A stretch of DNA of 51,722 nucleotides from Actinacidiphila cocklensis (GTDB lineage Bacteria > Actinomycetota > Actinomycetes > Streptomycetales > Streptomycetaceae). The notes beneath the pieces were generated by a model. It did not search any database and had not been told where the DNA came from. It was given only the letters and a program-made list of their open reading frames with translations. Where the stretch lies: positions 1 to 51,722 of the forward strand of contig NZ_CAJSLV010000078.1 of assembly GCF_907177275.1 (NCBI RefSeq), read 5' to 3'. The number at the start of each line of letters is the position of its first letter. Positions within the stretch are counted from its first letter, which is position 1. A program made the translations under genes and the position numbers. Below are positions 1-8,029 of this stretch, piece after piece.

Positions 1-1
1 G

Positions 2-1042
2 GCGCACGGCGGCCCGCCGTCCGGCGGGCGGCGTCCCGCCGCGGGGGCGCGGCCGACGTCGCGGGACGTGGCGCGGGTCGCCGGGGTGTCGCAGGCGACG
101 GTGTCGCTGGTACTCGGGGAGAAGTGGCGCGGGCGGGTCTCGGAGCGGACCGTGCGGGCGGTGCGGGCCGCGGCCGGGGAGCTGGGGTACCGGCCGAACC
201 TCGCGGCGCGGAGCCTGCGGCTCGGGGCGACCAGGACGGCGCTGCTCGTCGTCCCCGCGCTCACCCACGAGTACTTCGCGCGGGTCTACGCCGGCGCCGC
301 CAAGGTGGCCGACGAGCACGGCTTCGGGGTCGTGCTCTACCCCTCCCCCGCCGGCATCGGCCCGGCCCGCGACCCGTTCGGCTCGGCCAGGGCCGCGATC
401 GACGGGGTCATCGCCTCGTCCATGGCCGCGGACGCGCTGGCCGGCATCGGCGACGGCGGGCTGCCGCTGGTGATGCTGGACAGCGACCCTGACATCCCCG
501 GCGGCCCGCCGACGGTCAACCTCGCCGTCGCGGACGGCATGCGCCAGGTCACCCGGCACCTGCTGGACCTCGGCCACCGGCGGATCGCGCACATCGCGGC
601 GGACGTGGACACCTGGACCTTCCGGGTCCGCACCGAGGCCGTGACGGCCGAACTGGCCGCCGCCGGGGTGCCGGCGGCCGCGCGGCAGACGTCCGCGCTG
701 AACGTGGCCGCGGCCAGGGACGCGGCGGTGCGCGCCCTGAGCGCGCCGGGGCCGCGGCCCACCGCGCTGCTGTGCGACGACGACATCCTCGCGGCGGGCG
801 CCTGCAAGGCCGCTCGGGCGCTGGGCCTGCGGGTGCCGGACGACGTGTCCGTGTCGGGCTTCGACGACCTCGCACTGGCGACGGCGCTCGATCCCGAGCT
901 CACGACGGTCCGGCTGCCCGCGGAATCCATCGGCGAGCACGGTATGTCGGCCCTGCTGGCCCTCCTCGCGGGCCGCCCCGCACCCCCGGTCGAGCTCCCC
1001 CTCACGCTCCTCCCCCGCGCCTCGACTGCGTCGCGCACGTGA
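2..1042 (+). CDS. LacI-family transcriptional regulator, 5' end cut by window edge
   Basis: DNA-binding repressor of the LacI/GalR type. The frame is open to base 2. Residues before the GTG at 68 read RPTSRDVARVAGVSQATVS, the classical first helix-turn-helix of LacI proteins, so starting at 68 would cut the DNA-binding domain and the true start lies at or beyond the left edge. After the HTH and hinge (GYRPNLAARSLR) comes a periplasmic-binding-protein-like sensor domain with the usual end motifs (PDDVSVSGFDDL, ELTTVRLP). The ligand is probably a sugar but cannot be read from sequence. It converges on prcA across a short region holding an inverted repeat. Family assignment is firm; target genes are unknown. 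Confidence 0.9.
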   Translation, partial: AHGGPPSGGRRPAAGARPTSRDVARVAGVSQATVSLVLGEKWRGRVSERTVRAVRAAAGELGYRPNLAARSLRLGATRTALLVVPALTHEYFARVYAGAAKVADEHGFGVVLYPSPAGIGPARDPFGSARAAIDGVIASSMAADALAGIGDGGLPLVMLDSDPDIPGGPPTVNLAVADGMRQVTRHLLDLGHRRIAHIAADVDTWTFRVRTEAVTAELAAAGVPAAARQTSALNVAAARDAAVRALSAPGPRPTALLCDDDILAAGACKAARALGLRVPDDVSVSGFDDLALATALDPELTTVRLPAESIGEHGMSALLALLAGRPAPPVELPLTLLPRASTASRT

Positions 1043-1099
1043 GGAGGTGCCGCTCGGCGCGGCGCCGCTTGCCTGCGGCTGCGCCGTGGCCTGTCGCGC

Positions 1100-1169
1100 A
1101 GTTCCCGCGCCCCTGATGGCGTGCCCTCTGCGCGAGAGGGGGACCGTTTTCAGGGGCGCCCGGGGAACT
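1100..1169. terminator. Bidirectional terminator-like inverted repeat between lacI and prcA
   Basis: The arm AGTTCCCGCGCCCCTG (1100-1115) pairs with CAGGGGCGCCCGGGGAACT (1151-1169) with small bulges. It lies between two convergent genes, and the right arm runs into the prcA stop codon. The left arm is part of a copy (1094-1114) of the dispersed repeat found again at 33.0-33.3 kb. There is no T-run, as is usual in high-GC actinomycetes. Confidence 0.6.
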
Positions 1170-1911
1170 ACTCCTCGTCGGAGGGGTCGTCCGTCGTGGT
1201 GGTGGCGGCGCTCTCCGCCTCCAGGAGGCGGGTGAGCTGGCGCCCGAGGATGCGCTTGAACTTCCTGGCCTGCGGCCGCGTCCGGTCCAGGACCGCGACC
1301 TCCAGCTGCTCCGCCGTCAGCTGGCGGTCGCTGCCGTTGGTGTCCCGGCTGAGCGACTCCACCGCCAGCGCCAGCGCCTCCGCGAGCGTCATCCCGTCGC
1401 GGTGCCGCTGGTCGAGGTAGCTGCCGATCTGGTCGGAGTTGCCGCCGACCGCGACCGCCCCGTGCTCGTCGACGATGGAGCCGTCGTGCGGCAGCCGGTA
1501 GATCTGGTCGTCCTCGGGCGCGGCGCCCACCTCCGCGACGATCAGCTCCACCTCGTACGGCTTCTCGCCGACGCTGGAGAAGATCGTGCCGAGCGTCTGG
1601 GCGTAGACGTTGGCGAGCCCACGGGCCGTCACATCGTCCCGGTCGTAGGTGTATCCGCGCAGGTCGGCGTAGCGCACCCCGCCGATCCGCAGGTTCTCGA
1701 ACTCGTTGTACTTGCCGACCGCCGCGAAGGCGATCCGGTCGTAGATCTCGCTGACCTTGTGCAGCGCGCGGGACGGGTTCTCGGCGACGAAGACGATGCC
1801 GTCGGTGTACTGCAGCACGACGACGCTGCGGCCACGCGCGATGCCCTTGCGGGCGTATTCGGCGCGGTCCGCCATGGCCTGCTGGGGTGAGACATAAAAG
1901 GGCGTGGACAC
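1168..1911 (-). CDS. prcA: 20S proteasome alpha subunit
   Basis: Structural alpha-type subunit (247 aa) forming the outer gating rings of the bacterial 20S proteasome, around the catalytic beta rings. The N-terminus MSTPFYVSPQQAMADRAEYA is the gate/pore segment conserved in actinobacterial PrcA. The Ntn-hydrolase fold lacks a processed Thr nucleophile, and the acidic C-terminal tail ends in DDPSDEE. It starts with GTG 65 bp after prcB and is the last gene of the minus-strand run arc-dop-pup-prcB-prcA. Its stop codon abuts an inverted repeat, consistent with the end of the transcript. Confidence 0.97.
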   Translation of the reverse strand: MSTPFYVSPQQAMADRAEYARKGIARGRSVVVLQYTDGIVFVAENPSRALHKVSEIYDRIAFAAVGKYNEFENLRIGGVRYADLRGYTYDRDDVTARGLANVYAQTLGTIFSSVGEKPYEVELIVAEVGAAPEDDQIYRLPHDGSIVDEHGAVAVGGNSDQIGSYLDQRHRDGMTLAEALALAVESLSRDTNGSDRQLTAEQLEVAVLDRTRPQARKFKRILGRQLTRLLEAESAATTTTDDPSDEE

Positions 1912-1976
1912 CGGCTAACCGTGCCTTTCTGCAGTCGGCGCTGGGACAGTGCGGAGGGGGGTCGGCTGACCTGCGG

Positions 1977-2822
1977 TCACAGCACCTGGGCCTGCGGCCC
2001 GTCGGGACGTTCGAGCCGGGCGTCGATCACCTCGCGGGCGAGCGCGGCCACGTCGGCGTCCGGCAGCCGGCGGTAGCCCTCCTCGGTCATCACGGTGATG
2101 AGCGGGAAGACCCGGCGGGCGATGTCGGGACCGCCGGTGGCGGAGTCCTCGTCGGCCGCGTCGTAGAGGGCCTGGATGACCGCGGTGGTCATCTCGCGCT
2201 CCGTCAGGTCCTTGCGGTAGAGCTTCTTGAGGGCGCCGCGGGCGTAGACCGAGCCGGAGCCGGTGGCGGCGAAGCCGGTCTCCTCGCTGCGGCCGCCGGT
2301 GACGTCGTAGGAGAAGATCCGTCCCCTTCCGCGGTCGGTGTCGTAGCCGGCGAAGACCGGGACGACGGCCAGGCCCTGCAGGGCCATGCTCAGGTTGCCC
2401 CTGATCATCGTGGACAGCCGGTTGGCCTTGCCCTCCAGGGACAGGGTGGCGCCCTCGATCTTCTCGTAGTGCTCCAGCTCCAGCTGGAAGAGCTTGACCA
2501 TCTCGACGGCAAGGCCCGCGGTGCCCGCGATGCCGACCGCCGAGTACTCGTCGGCGGGGAAGACCTTTTCCATGTCGCGCTGTGCGATGACGTTGCCCAT
2601 CGTGGCGCGTCGGTCGCCGGCCAGGATGACGCCGCCGTCGAAGGTCGCGGACACGATCGTGGTGCCGTGCGGCAGCTCGACCGCGCCCTTGAGCGGCGGC
2701 AGGGTCCGGTTGCCCGGCAGCAGCTCGGGCGAGTGCACGCCGAGGAAGTCGAGGAACGACGACGAGCCGGGCGTCAGGAAGGCGGCCGGCAGACGCCCGG
2801 TGCTGCGAGAGTTGGCTTCCAC
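1977..2822 (-). CDS. prcB: 20S proteasome beta subunit (catalytic, with propeptide)
   Basis: Catalytic beta subunit (281 aa) that degrades Pup-tagged proteins. Residues 1-53 are a propeptide ending ELPHG; Thr54 (TTIVSATFDGG) is the N-terminal nucleophile exposed by autocleavage. The rest shows the beta-type Ntn-hydrolase fold (AGDRRATMGN, GIAGTAGLAVE, GSGSVYARG). The start is GTG with GGAAGG upstream. It lies between pup and prcA in the expected order. Confidence 0.97.
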   Translation of the reverse strand: MEANSRSTGRLPAAFLTPGSSSFLDFLGVHSPELLPGNRTLPPLKGAVELPHGTTIVSATFDGGVILAGDRRATMGNVIAQRDMEKVFPADEYSAVGIAGTAGLAVEMVKLFQLELEHYEKIEGATLSLEGKANRLSTMIRGNLSMALQGLAVVPVFAGYDTDRGRGRIFSYDVTGGRSEETGFAATGSGSVYARGALKKLYRKDLTEREMTTAVIQALYDAADEDSATGGPDIARRVFPLITVMTEEGYRRLPDADVAALAREVIDARLERPDGPQAQVL

Positions 2823-2929
2823 GCGATTCCTTCCACACGATCTTGAGGTCGGTACGGACCCTACCCGCCGGTCCGGAAATCCATCCGCCCCGCGGACCGG
2901 ATACCGGCCGCGGGGCGGGGTGAGAGCGG

Positions 2930-3148
2930 CTACTGCCCGCCCTTCTGGACGAAGGACCTGACGAAGTCCTCGGCGTTCTCCTCCAGGACGTCGTCGATCT
3001 CGTCGAGGACGGAGTCCACGTCGTCCGAGAGCTTCTCGTGGCGTTCCTTGAGGTCGTCGGCGGCCTGGGCGTCCTGCTGGACCTCCTCGACCTCGTCCGT
3101 GGAACGCGTTGCCTTCTGCTGTCCGCCGTCGGTGTCCTTGGTTGCCAT
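2930..3148 (-). CDS. pup: Prokaryotic ubiquitin-like protein Pup
   Basis: Small, largely disordered protein tag (72 aa) conjugated to lysines of target proteins to send them to the Mpa/ARC-20S proteasome. The ATG at 3148 is chosen over an in-frame ATG 24 bases upstream because GGTGAGGG precedes it and MATKDTDGGQ is the family N-terminus. The C-terminal half is acidic and helical (DDLKERHEKLSDDVDSVLDE) and binds the Mpa coiled coils. The protein ends in GGQ, so it needs deamidation by Dop to GGE before ligation. The partner ligase PafA is not in this window. Confidence 0.97.
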   Translation of the reverse strand: MATKDTDGGQQKATRSTDEVEEVQQDAQAADDLKERHEKLSDDVDSVLDEIDDVLEENAEDFVRSFVQKGGQ

Positions 3149-3270
3149 GTCCCTCACCCCGCTCGGTTGCATGTCCTACAAGATCAGACCCTACAAGCAG
3201 GGCCCGTCCCCGGCTCTCGAATACGTCAACGTCCGAGTGCTACCCCGTTGATTCCCGGTTCTGGCCCGTT

Positions 3271-4782
3271 TCAGCCGCCGGAGAGGATGCGAACCAGGTC
3301 TTCGGCCGTGCGGCAGCGGTCCAGCAGTTCTTTCACGTGGTTGCGGGTGCCGCGCAGCGGTTCCAGGGTGGGCACCCGTTGCAGTGAGTCACGGCCGGGC
3401 AGGTCGAAGATGACCGAGTCCCAGGAGGCGGCGGCGACGTCGTCCGCGTACTGTTCGAGACAGCGGCCGCGGAAGTACGCCCTGGTGTCCTCAGGGGGCT
3501 TGGTGGCGGCCCTGACGGTCTCCTGCTCGTCCAGCAGCCGCTTGATGCGGCCGCGGGCCACCAGGCGGTTGTAGAGGCCCTTGTCGGGGCGCACGTCGGC
3601 GTACTGCAGGTCCACCAGCTGCAGCCGGGCCGCGTCCCAGCCCAGGTTGTCGCGGCGCCGGTATCCCTCCAGGACCTCCAGCTTCGCGACCCAGTCCAGC
3701 TCGCCCGACAGGCTCATCGGATTGCTCTCCAGCCGGTTGAGCACGTCCTCCCAGCGGGCCAGCACGTCCTTGGTCTGCGGGTCGGCGTCCGAGCCGTAGC
3801 GCTCCTCGGTGTACTTGCGGGCCAGCTCGTAGTACTCCATCTGGAGCTGCACGGCGGTCAGCGTGCGGCCGTTGCGCAGGGTGATCAGCCGTTGCAGACC
3901 GGGGTCGTGCGAGACGTCGTGCAGGGTGCGGACCGGCTGGTCCACGGCCAGGTCCACCTTGATGAAGCCGTCCTCGATCATCGACAGCACCAGGGCGGTG
4001 GTGCCGAGCTTGAGGTAGGTGGAGATCTCCGAGAGGTTGGCGTCGCCGATGATCACGTGCAGCCGGCGGTACTTCTCCGCGTCGGAGTGCGGTTCGTCGC
4101 GGGTGTTGATGATGGGGCGCTTGAGCGTCGTCTCCAGGCCGACCTCGACCTCGAAGTAGTCCGCGCGCTGGCTCAGCTGGAAGCCGTGCTCGCGGCCGTC
4201 CTGGCCGATGCCGACCCGGCCCGCGCCGGTCACCACCTGCCGGGAGACGAAGAACGGCGTGAGGTGCCTGACGATGTCGGAGAACGGCGTCTCGCGCTTC
4301 ATCAGGTAGTTCTCGTGGGTGCCGTAGGAGGCGCCCTTGTTGTCGGTGTTGTTCTTGTACAGGTGGATCGGCTGGGCACCGGGGAGCTGGGCGGCGCGCA
4401 GCGCGGCCTCGGCCATGATCCGCTCGCCGGCCTTGTCCCACAGCACCGCGTCCCGCGGGTTGGTGATCTCGGGCGACGAGTACTCGGGGTGCGCGTGGTC
4501 CACGTAGAGCCGGGCACCGTTGGTGAGGATCACGTTGGCCAGGCCGATGTCCTCGTCGGTGAGCTGGGTGGAGTCCGCCGAGTCCCGTGCGAGATCGAAG
4601 CCGCGGGCGTCCCGCAGCGGGTTCTCCTCCTCGAAGTCCCAGCGGGCGCGTCGCGCTCGGTGCATCGCCGCCGCGTAGGCGTTGACGATCTGGGACGAGG
4701 TGAGCATGGCATTGGCGTTCGGGTGGCCGGGGACGGAGATCCCGTACTCCGTCTCGATGCCCATTACTCGCCGTACGGTCAT
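3271..4782 (-). CDS. dop: Pup deamidase/depupylase
   Basis: Glutamine-synthetase-like enzyme (503 aa) that deamidates the C-terminal Gln of Pup and removes Pup from substrates. The start at 4782 has GGAGGG five bases upstream; a longer in-frame start (4827) lacks this. The nucleotide-binding GIETEYG lies near residues 8-14. Asp95 in RLYVDHAHPEYSSPE matches the catalytic aspartate. The stretch at about residues 41-80 corresponds to the Dop loop, which separates Dop from the ligase PafA. It follows arc after two hairpins and precedes pup. Confidence 0.95.
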   Translation of the reverse strand: MTVRRVMGIETEYGISVPGHPNANAMLTSSQIVNAYAAAMHRARRARWDFEEENPLRDARGFDLARDSADSTQLTDEDIGLANVILTNGARLYVDHAHPEYSSPEITNPRDAVLWDKAGERIMAEAALRAAQLPGAQPIHLYKNNTDNKGASYGTHENYLMKRETPFSDIVRHLTPFFVSRQVVTGAGRVGIGQDGREHGFQLSQRADYFEVEVGLETTLKRPIINTRDEPHSDAEKYRRLHVIIGDANLSEISTYLKLGTTALVLSMIEDGFIKVDLAVDQPVRTLHDVSHDPGLQRLITLRNGRTLTAVQLQMEYYELARKYTEERYGSDADPQTKDVLARWEDVLNRLESNPMSLSGELDWVAKLEVLEGYRRRDNLGWDAARLQLVDLQYADVRPDKGLYNRLVARGRIKRLLDEQETVRAATKPPEDTRAYFRGRCLEQYADDVAAASWDSVIFDLPGRDSLQRVPTLEPLRGTRNHVKELLDRCRTAEDLVRILSGG

Positions 4783-4802
4783 GCGGCCCTCCTTGCCCGG
4801 CT

Positions 4803-4865
4803 CCGGCCCGTGCGGGCCGGAAAACACACCGGCTGCGGGTACCCGCTGTCGGGACCCGCAGCCGG
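4803..4865 (-). terminator. Two consecutive hairpins between arc and dop
   Basis: Downstream of the arc stop the minus strand can form a 12-bp perfect stem (arms 4829-4840 and 4854-4865, 13-nt loop) followed by an 8-bp perfect stem with a 2-nt loop (CCGGCCCG at 4803-4810, CGGGCCGG at 4813-4820). Because dop continues in the same direction, these more likely attenuate or stabilise transcript ends than stop transcription completely. Confidence 0.5.
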
Positions 4866-4875
4866 AGGGTAGTGC

Positions 4876-6642
4876 TTACAGATACTGTCCGGTGTTCGCC
4901 ACGGTGTCGATGGAGCGACCCGTGTCGGCACCCTGCTTTCCGGTCACCAGGGTGCGGATGAACACGATCCGCTCGCCCTTCTTACCGGAGATCCGCGCCC
5001 AGTCGTCGGGGTTGGTGGTGTTCGGCAGGTCCTCGTTCTCCTTGAACTCGTCCACGCAGGCCGCGAGCAGGTGGGAGACGCGCATGCCGCGCTGGTCGTG
5101 GTCGAGGAAGGCCTTGATCGCCATCTTCTTGGCCCGGTCCACGATGTTCTGGATCATCGCGCCCGAGTTGAAGTCCTTGAAGTACAGGACCTCCTTGTCA
5201 CCGTTGGCGTAGGTGACCTCCAGGAAGCGGTTCTCCTCGGTCTCGGAGTACATCCGCTCGACCACGGACTGGATCATGGCGTCCACGGTGGCCGCCGTGG
5301 ACCCGCCGTGCTCCGCCAGGTCCTCGCCGTGCAGCGGCAGGGTGTCGACCAGGTACTTCGAGAAGATGTCCTTGGCCGCCTCGGCGTCAGGACGCTCGAT
5401 CTTGATCTTCACGTCCAGCCGGCCCGGGCGGAGGATCGCCGGGTCGATCATGTCCTCGCGGTTGGAGGCGCCGATCACGATGACGTTCTCCAGGCCCTCC
5501 ACGCCGTCGATCTCGGCGAGCAGCTGCGGGACGATGGTGTTCTCCACGTCCGAGCTGACGCCGCTGCCGCGGGTGCGGAAGAGCGATTCCATCTCGTCGA
5601 AGAAGACGATGACCGGAGTGCCCTCGCTCGCCTTCTCCCGGGCACGCTGGAAGACCAGGCGGATCTGCCGCTCGGTCTCGCCGACGTACTTGTTCAGCAG
5701 CTCCGGGCCCTTGATGTTCAGGAAGTAGCTCTTGCCCTGCGGCTGCCCGGTGACCTCGGCGACCTTCTTGGCCAGCGAGTTGGCGACCGCCTTGGCGATG
5801 AGCGTCTTGCCGCACCCGGGCGGGCCGTAGAGCAGCACGCCCTTGGGCGGGCGCAGTTCGTACTCCTTGAACAGGTCGGCGTGCAGATAGGGCAGTTCCA
5901 CCGCGTCGCGGATCTGCTCGATCTGGTTGCCGAGGCCGCCGATCTGGCGGTAGTCGATGTCGGGGACCTCTTCGAGGACCAGCTCCTCGACCTCGCTCTT
6001 GGGCACGCGTTCGTAGACGTATCCGGAGCGGGGTTCGAGCAGCAGGGCGTCGCCGGTGCGCAGGGTGCCGTCGAGCAGCGGTTCGGCGAGCCGGACCACC
6101 CGCTCCTCGTCGGTGTGCCCGATCACCAGGGCGCGCTCGCCGTCCTCCAGGATCTCCTTGAGGGTGACGATGTCGCCGACCCGCTCGAACTCCATCGCCT
6201 CGACCACGTTGAGCGCTTCGTTGAGCATCAGCTCCTGTCCGCGCCTGAGGTCGTCGAGCTCGACCGACGGGCTCACGTTCACCCGGAGCTTGCGCCCGCC
6301 GGTGAAGATGTCCGCCGTGCCGTCGTCGTTGGACTGCAGGAAAACGCCGAAGCCCGCCGGTGGCTGCGCGAGCCGGTCCACCTCCTCCTTGAGGGCCACG
6401 ATCTGGTCGCGGGCCTCGCGAAGGGTGCTCGCCAGCCGTTCGTTCTGCGTGGACACGCCGGACAGATTGGTCTGCAGCTCGACGATCCGCTCTTCGAGAA
6501 TCCTCGTGTGCCGCGGAGAGTCGGCGAGCTTGCGTCGCAGGACGGCGATCTCCTGCTCAAGAAAGGCGACCTGGCTCATGGGGTCTTCCGAACCACGAGC
6601 GGGTCGGCCGCCACGGTTGATGTCGTCGTCGTGGGCCGCCAC
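4876..6642 (-). CDS. arc: Proteasome-associated AAA+ ATPase (Mpa/ARC)
   Basis: Hexameric unfoldase (588 aa) that recognises pupylated proteins and threads them into the 20S core. The GTG at 6642 follows AGGAGG by eight bases and gives the family N-terminus AAHDDDINRG. Order of parts: N-terminal coiled coil (about residues 25-95, leucine heptads), two OB folds, AAA+ domain with Walker A GPPGCGKT (Lys near 279) and Walker B VIVFFDEME, then a C-terminal tail ending GQYL. That terminal QYL is the signal docking the ATPase on alpha rings. It is the first gene of the Pup-proteasome run and diverges from a ferredoxin gene. Confidence 0.97.
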   Translation of the reverse strand: MAAHDDDINRGGRPARGSEDPMSQVAFLEQEIAVLRRKLADSPRHTRILEERIVELQTNLSGVSTQNERLASTLREARDQIVALKEEVDRLAQPPAGFGVFLQSNDDGTADIFTGGRKLRVNVSPSVELDDLRRGQELMLNEALNVVEAMEFERVGDIVTLKEILEDGERALVIGHTDEERVVRLAEPLLDGTLRTGDALLLEPRSGYVYERVPKSEVEELVLEEVPDIDYRQIGGLGNQIEQIRDAVELPYLHADLFKEYELRPPKGVLLYGPPGCGKTLIAKAVANSLAKKVAEVTGQPQGKSYFLNIKGPELLNKYVGETERQIRLVFQRAREKASEGTPVIVFFDEMESLFRTRGSGVSSDVENTIVPQLLAEIDGVEGLENVIVIGASNREDMIDPAILRPGRLDVKIKIERPDAEAAKDIFSKYLVDTLPLHGEDLAEHGGSTAATVDAMIQSVVERMYSETEENRFLEVTYANGDKEVLYFKDFNSGAMIQNIVDRAKKMAIKAFLDHDQRGMRVSHLLAACVDEFKENEDLPNTTNPDDWARISGKKGERIVFIRTLVTGKQGADTGRSIDTVANTGQYL

Positions 6643-6680
6643 GGTCCTCACCTCCTCCAAGGGGAGCTGGACGTTTCCAG

Positions 6681-6712
6681 ACCCTACCTGGGCTGGTGGG
6701 GGTTGAAACCCC
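6681..6712 (-). promoter_or_regulatory. Possible arc promoter with a palindrome over the -35 region
   Basis: On the minus strand TTTCAA (6708-6703) and TAGGGT (6686-6681) are 16 bases apart and lie about 40 bases upstream of the arc start. The -35-like element lies inside the palindrome GGGGTTGAAACCCC (6699-6712), which could be an operator. This is a pattern-based suggestion only. Confidence 0.3.
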
Positions 6713-6883
6713 TAGATCACAAAGACGATCGCGGTGTGTCCGATCTTCACCCTTGCGTACGTCCCTCCGCCACTGAGATACCCACCGAGCACGCCCGGAA
6801 AGCCGCCGGTTGTATCGTCGATTCGGTCAACAGCCGGACAGGGCGGTTGCTTCCCGAACGACTAACGGCAGGGATGAGTTTCC

Positions 6884-7174
6884 GTGAGCAACGAGACGGC
6901 CGAAGCGCTTGAGGTCTGGATCGACCAGGACCTGTGCACCGGCGACGGCATCTGCGTGCAGTACGCACCGGAGGTGTTCGAGCTGGACATCGACGGCCTC
7001 GCCTATGTCAAGGGTGAGGACGACGAACTCCGGCAGACCCCTGGTGCCACCGTACCCGTACCGGTGGCTTTGCTGCGGGATGTGGTGGATTCGGCCAAGG
7101 AGTGCCCCGGCGACTGCATCCATGTGCGGCGGGCGGCGGACCGCGTCGAGGTCTACGGCCCCGACGCGGAGTGA
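6884..7174 (+). CDS. Small ferredoxin with CxxDxxC cluster motif
   Basis: Electron-carrier protein of 96 aa. Cys18, Asp21 and Cys24 (CTGDGIC) with Cys74 in ECPGDC form the ligand pattern of single-cluster ferredoxins in which Asp replaces the second Cys, as in Pyrococcus furiosus ferredoxin. It may therefore carry [3Fe-4S] or an Asp-ligated [4Fe-4S]. Cys78 is an extra cysteine of unclear role. The redox partner (a P450 or another oxidoreductase) is not in this window. It is divergent from arc; I recall a ferredoxin at this site in other Streptomyces. Confidence 0.88.
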   Translation: MSNETAEALEVWIDQDLCTGDGICVQYAPEVFELDIDGLAYVKGEDDELRQTPGATVPVPVALLRDVVDSAKECPGDCIHVRRAADRVEVYGPDAE

Positions 7175-7201
7175 CGGCCCGGTGACGGCGCCCGGCCGGC
7201 G

Positions 7202-7783
7202 TCAGACCGAGGTGCCGGCAGGCCCGGGAAGGGCCACGTAGCGGCCGTCGCGCCACTCCCAGGAGTAGCCGCGGCTCAGGTCGGGGCAGCACTGCGGGAC
7301 GGCGTCGGAGGAGAAGCCCAGCACGGTGGCCATGAGCGTGCGGCCCTCCAGCCGGAAGTGGCTGATCTGCCGGTTGTCCTCGGGCTTGACCAGGGTCACC
7401 GCTATCCGCGGCGGGCCGCCCGCCTTCGCGGGCGCGGACAGGACGTAGACGCCGCTCGGCGGGGTGCCGGTGTCGGTGTGGCAGCGCACCACCACGGCGG
7501 TCTCCGGGCGGCCGTCGCCGTCGAGGTCGCCCGAGACCTTGCTGATCACGTCGGTCTTCACACCGTCCCCGCAGGCCAGCGGGTAGGTGACGGCAGCCGG
7601 GTCGGGGGGCGCGACCGGGGCCGCAGGGGTGGTCGCGGTGGCGGCCGGCTTGTCCTGCGAGGCGTCGGCGGGCTGCACCAGGGCCACCGCGGCGACCACG
7701 GCGCCCAGTGCGGCGGCCGTACTGATCCAGTGGACACCGCGGGTGCGGGTGTGCGGAAGGTCCTGGCCTGCGGACGGCTGCAC
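7202..7783 (-). CDS. Secreted or membrane-anchored small protein with a DxDxDG motif
   Basis: Protein of 193 aa without clear functional homology. The GTG at 7783 is preferred because AGGAG lies eight bases upstream; the longer reading (to 7957) adds low-complexity Pro/Ala/Arg sequence running through the trmI terminator. A hydrophobic segment (STAAALGAVVAAVALVQPAD, about residues 20-40) is a signal peptide or anchor, followed by an Ala/Pro-rich linker. The outer domain holds VSGDLDGDGRPETAVVVRC, an FG-GAP/VCBS-like calcium-binding loop, and several cysteines (a CC pair near the C-terminus). It converges tail-to-tail on the ferredoxin gene. Confidence 0.75.
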   Translation of the reverse strand: MQPSAGQDLPHTRTRGVHWISTAAALGAVVAAVALVQPADASQDKPAATATTPAAPVAPPDPAAVTYPLACGDGVKTDVISKVSGDLDGDGRPETAVVVRCHTDTGTPPSGVYVLSAPAKAGGPPRIAVTLVKPEDNRQISHFRLEGRTLMATVLGFSSDAVPQCCPDLSRGYSWEWRDGRYVALPGPAGTSV

Positions 7784-7928
7784 TCGCCTGGCTCCTGGGG
7801 TCGAACGGCGGGGGTGGCCAGCATGGTGCCACACGTCACATCCCGCCGGAACGCCGGGGGCGGATACGCGCGGCCACCGCGGCCCCGGACCCGGCTCGGG
7901 CGCTGCCGCGGCCGCGGGGCGCGAAGAA

Positions 7929-7969
7929 GCCGCCGCCGGTTTGTCGGGAACGGACAAACCGGCGGCGGC
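7929..7969 (-). terminator. Terminator hairpin of trmI
   Basis: Perfect 17-bp inverted repeat: GCCGCCGCCGGTTTGTC (7929-7945), 7-nt loop GGGAACG, GACAAACCGGCGGCGGC (7953-7969). It begins 61 bases beyond the trmI stop on the minus strand. Confidence 0.8.
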
Positions 7970-8029
7970 ATGGTGAAGTTGGCCGAAACCACCCGGTCGA
8001 ATCGGGGTCTGCTCGGCGTCGATCAGGGT

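Noticed and set aside
68..1042. GTG at 68 as the true start of the LacI-type gene
   Set aside because: It would remove the first helix of the HTH; in-frame residues upstream of it match the LacI N-terminus.
5071..6912. Antisense open frame of about 613 codons over arc
   Set aside because: Shadow of the ATPase gene; composition is Asp/Leu/Val/Arg-rich with no recognisable fold.
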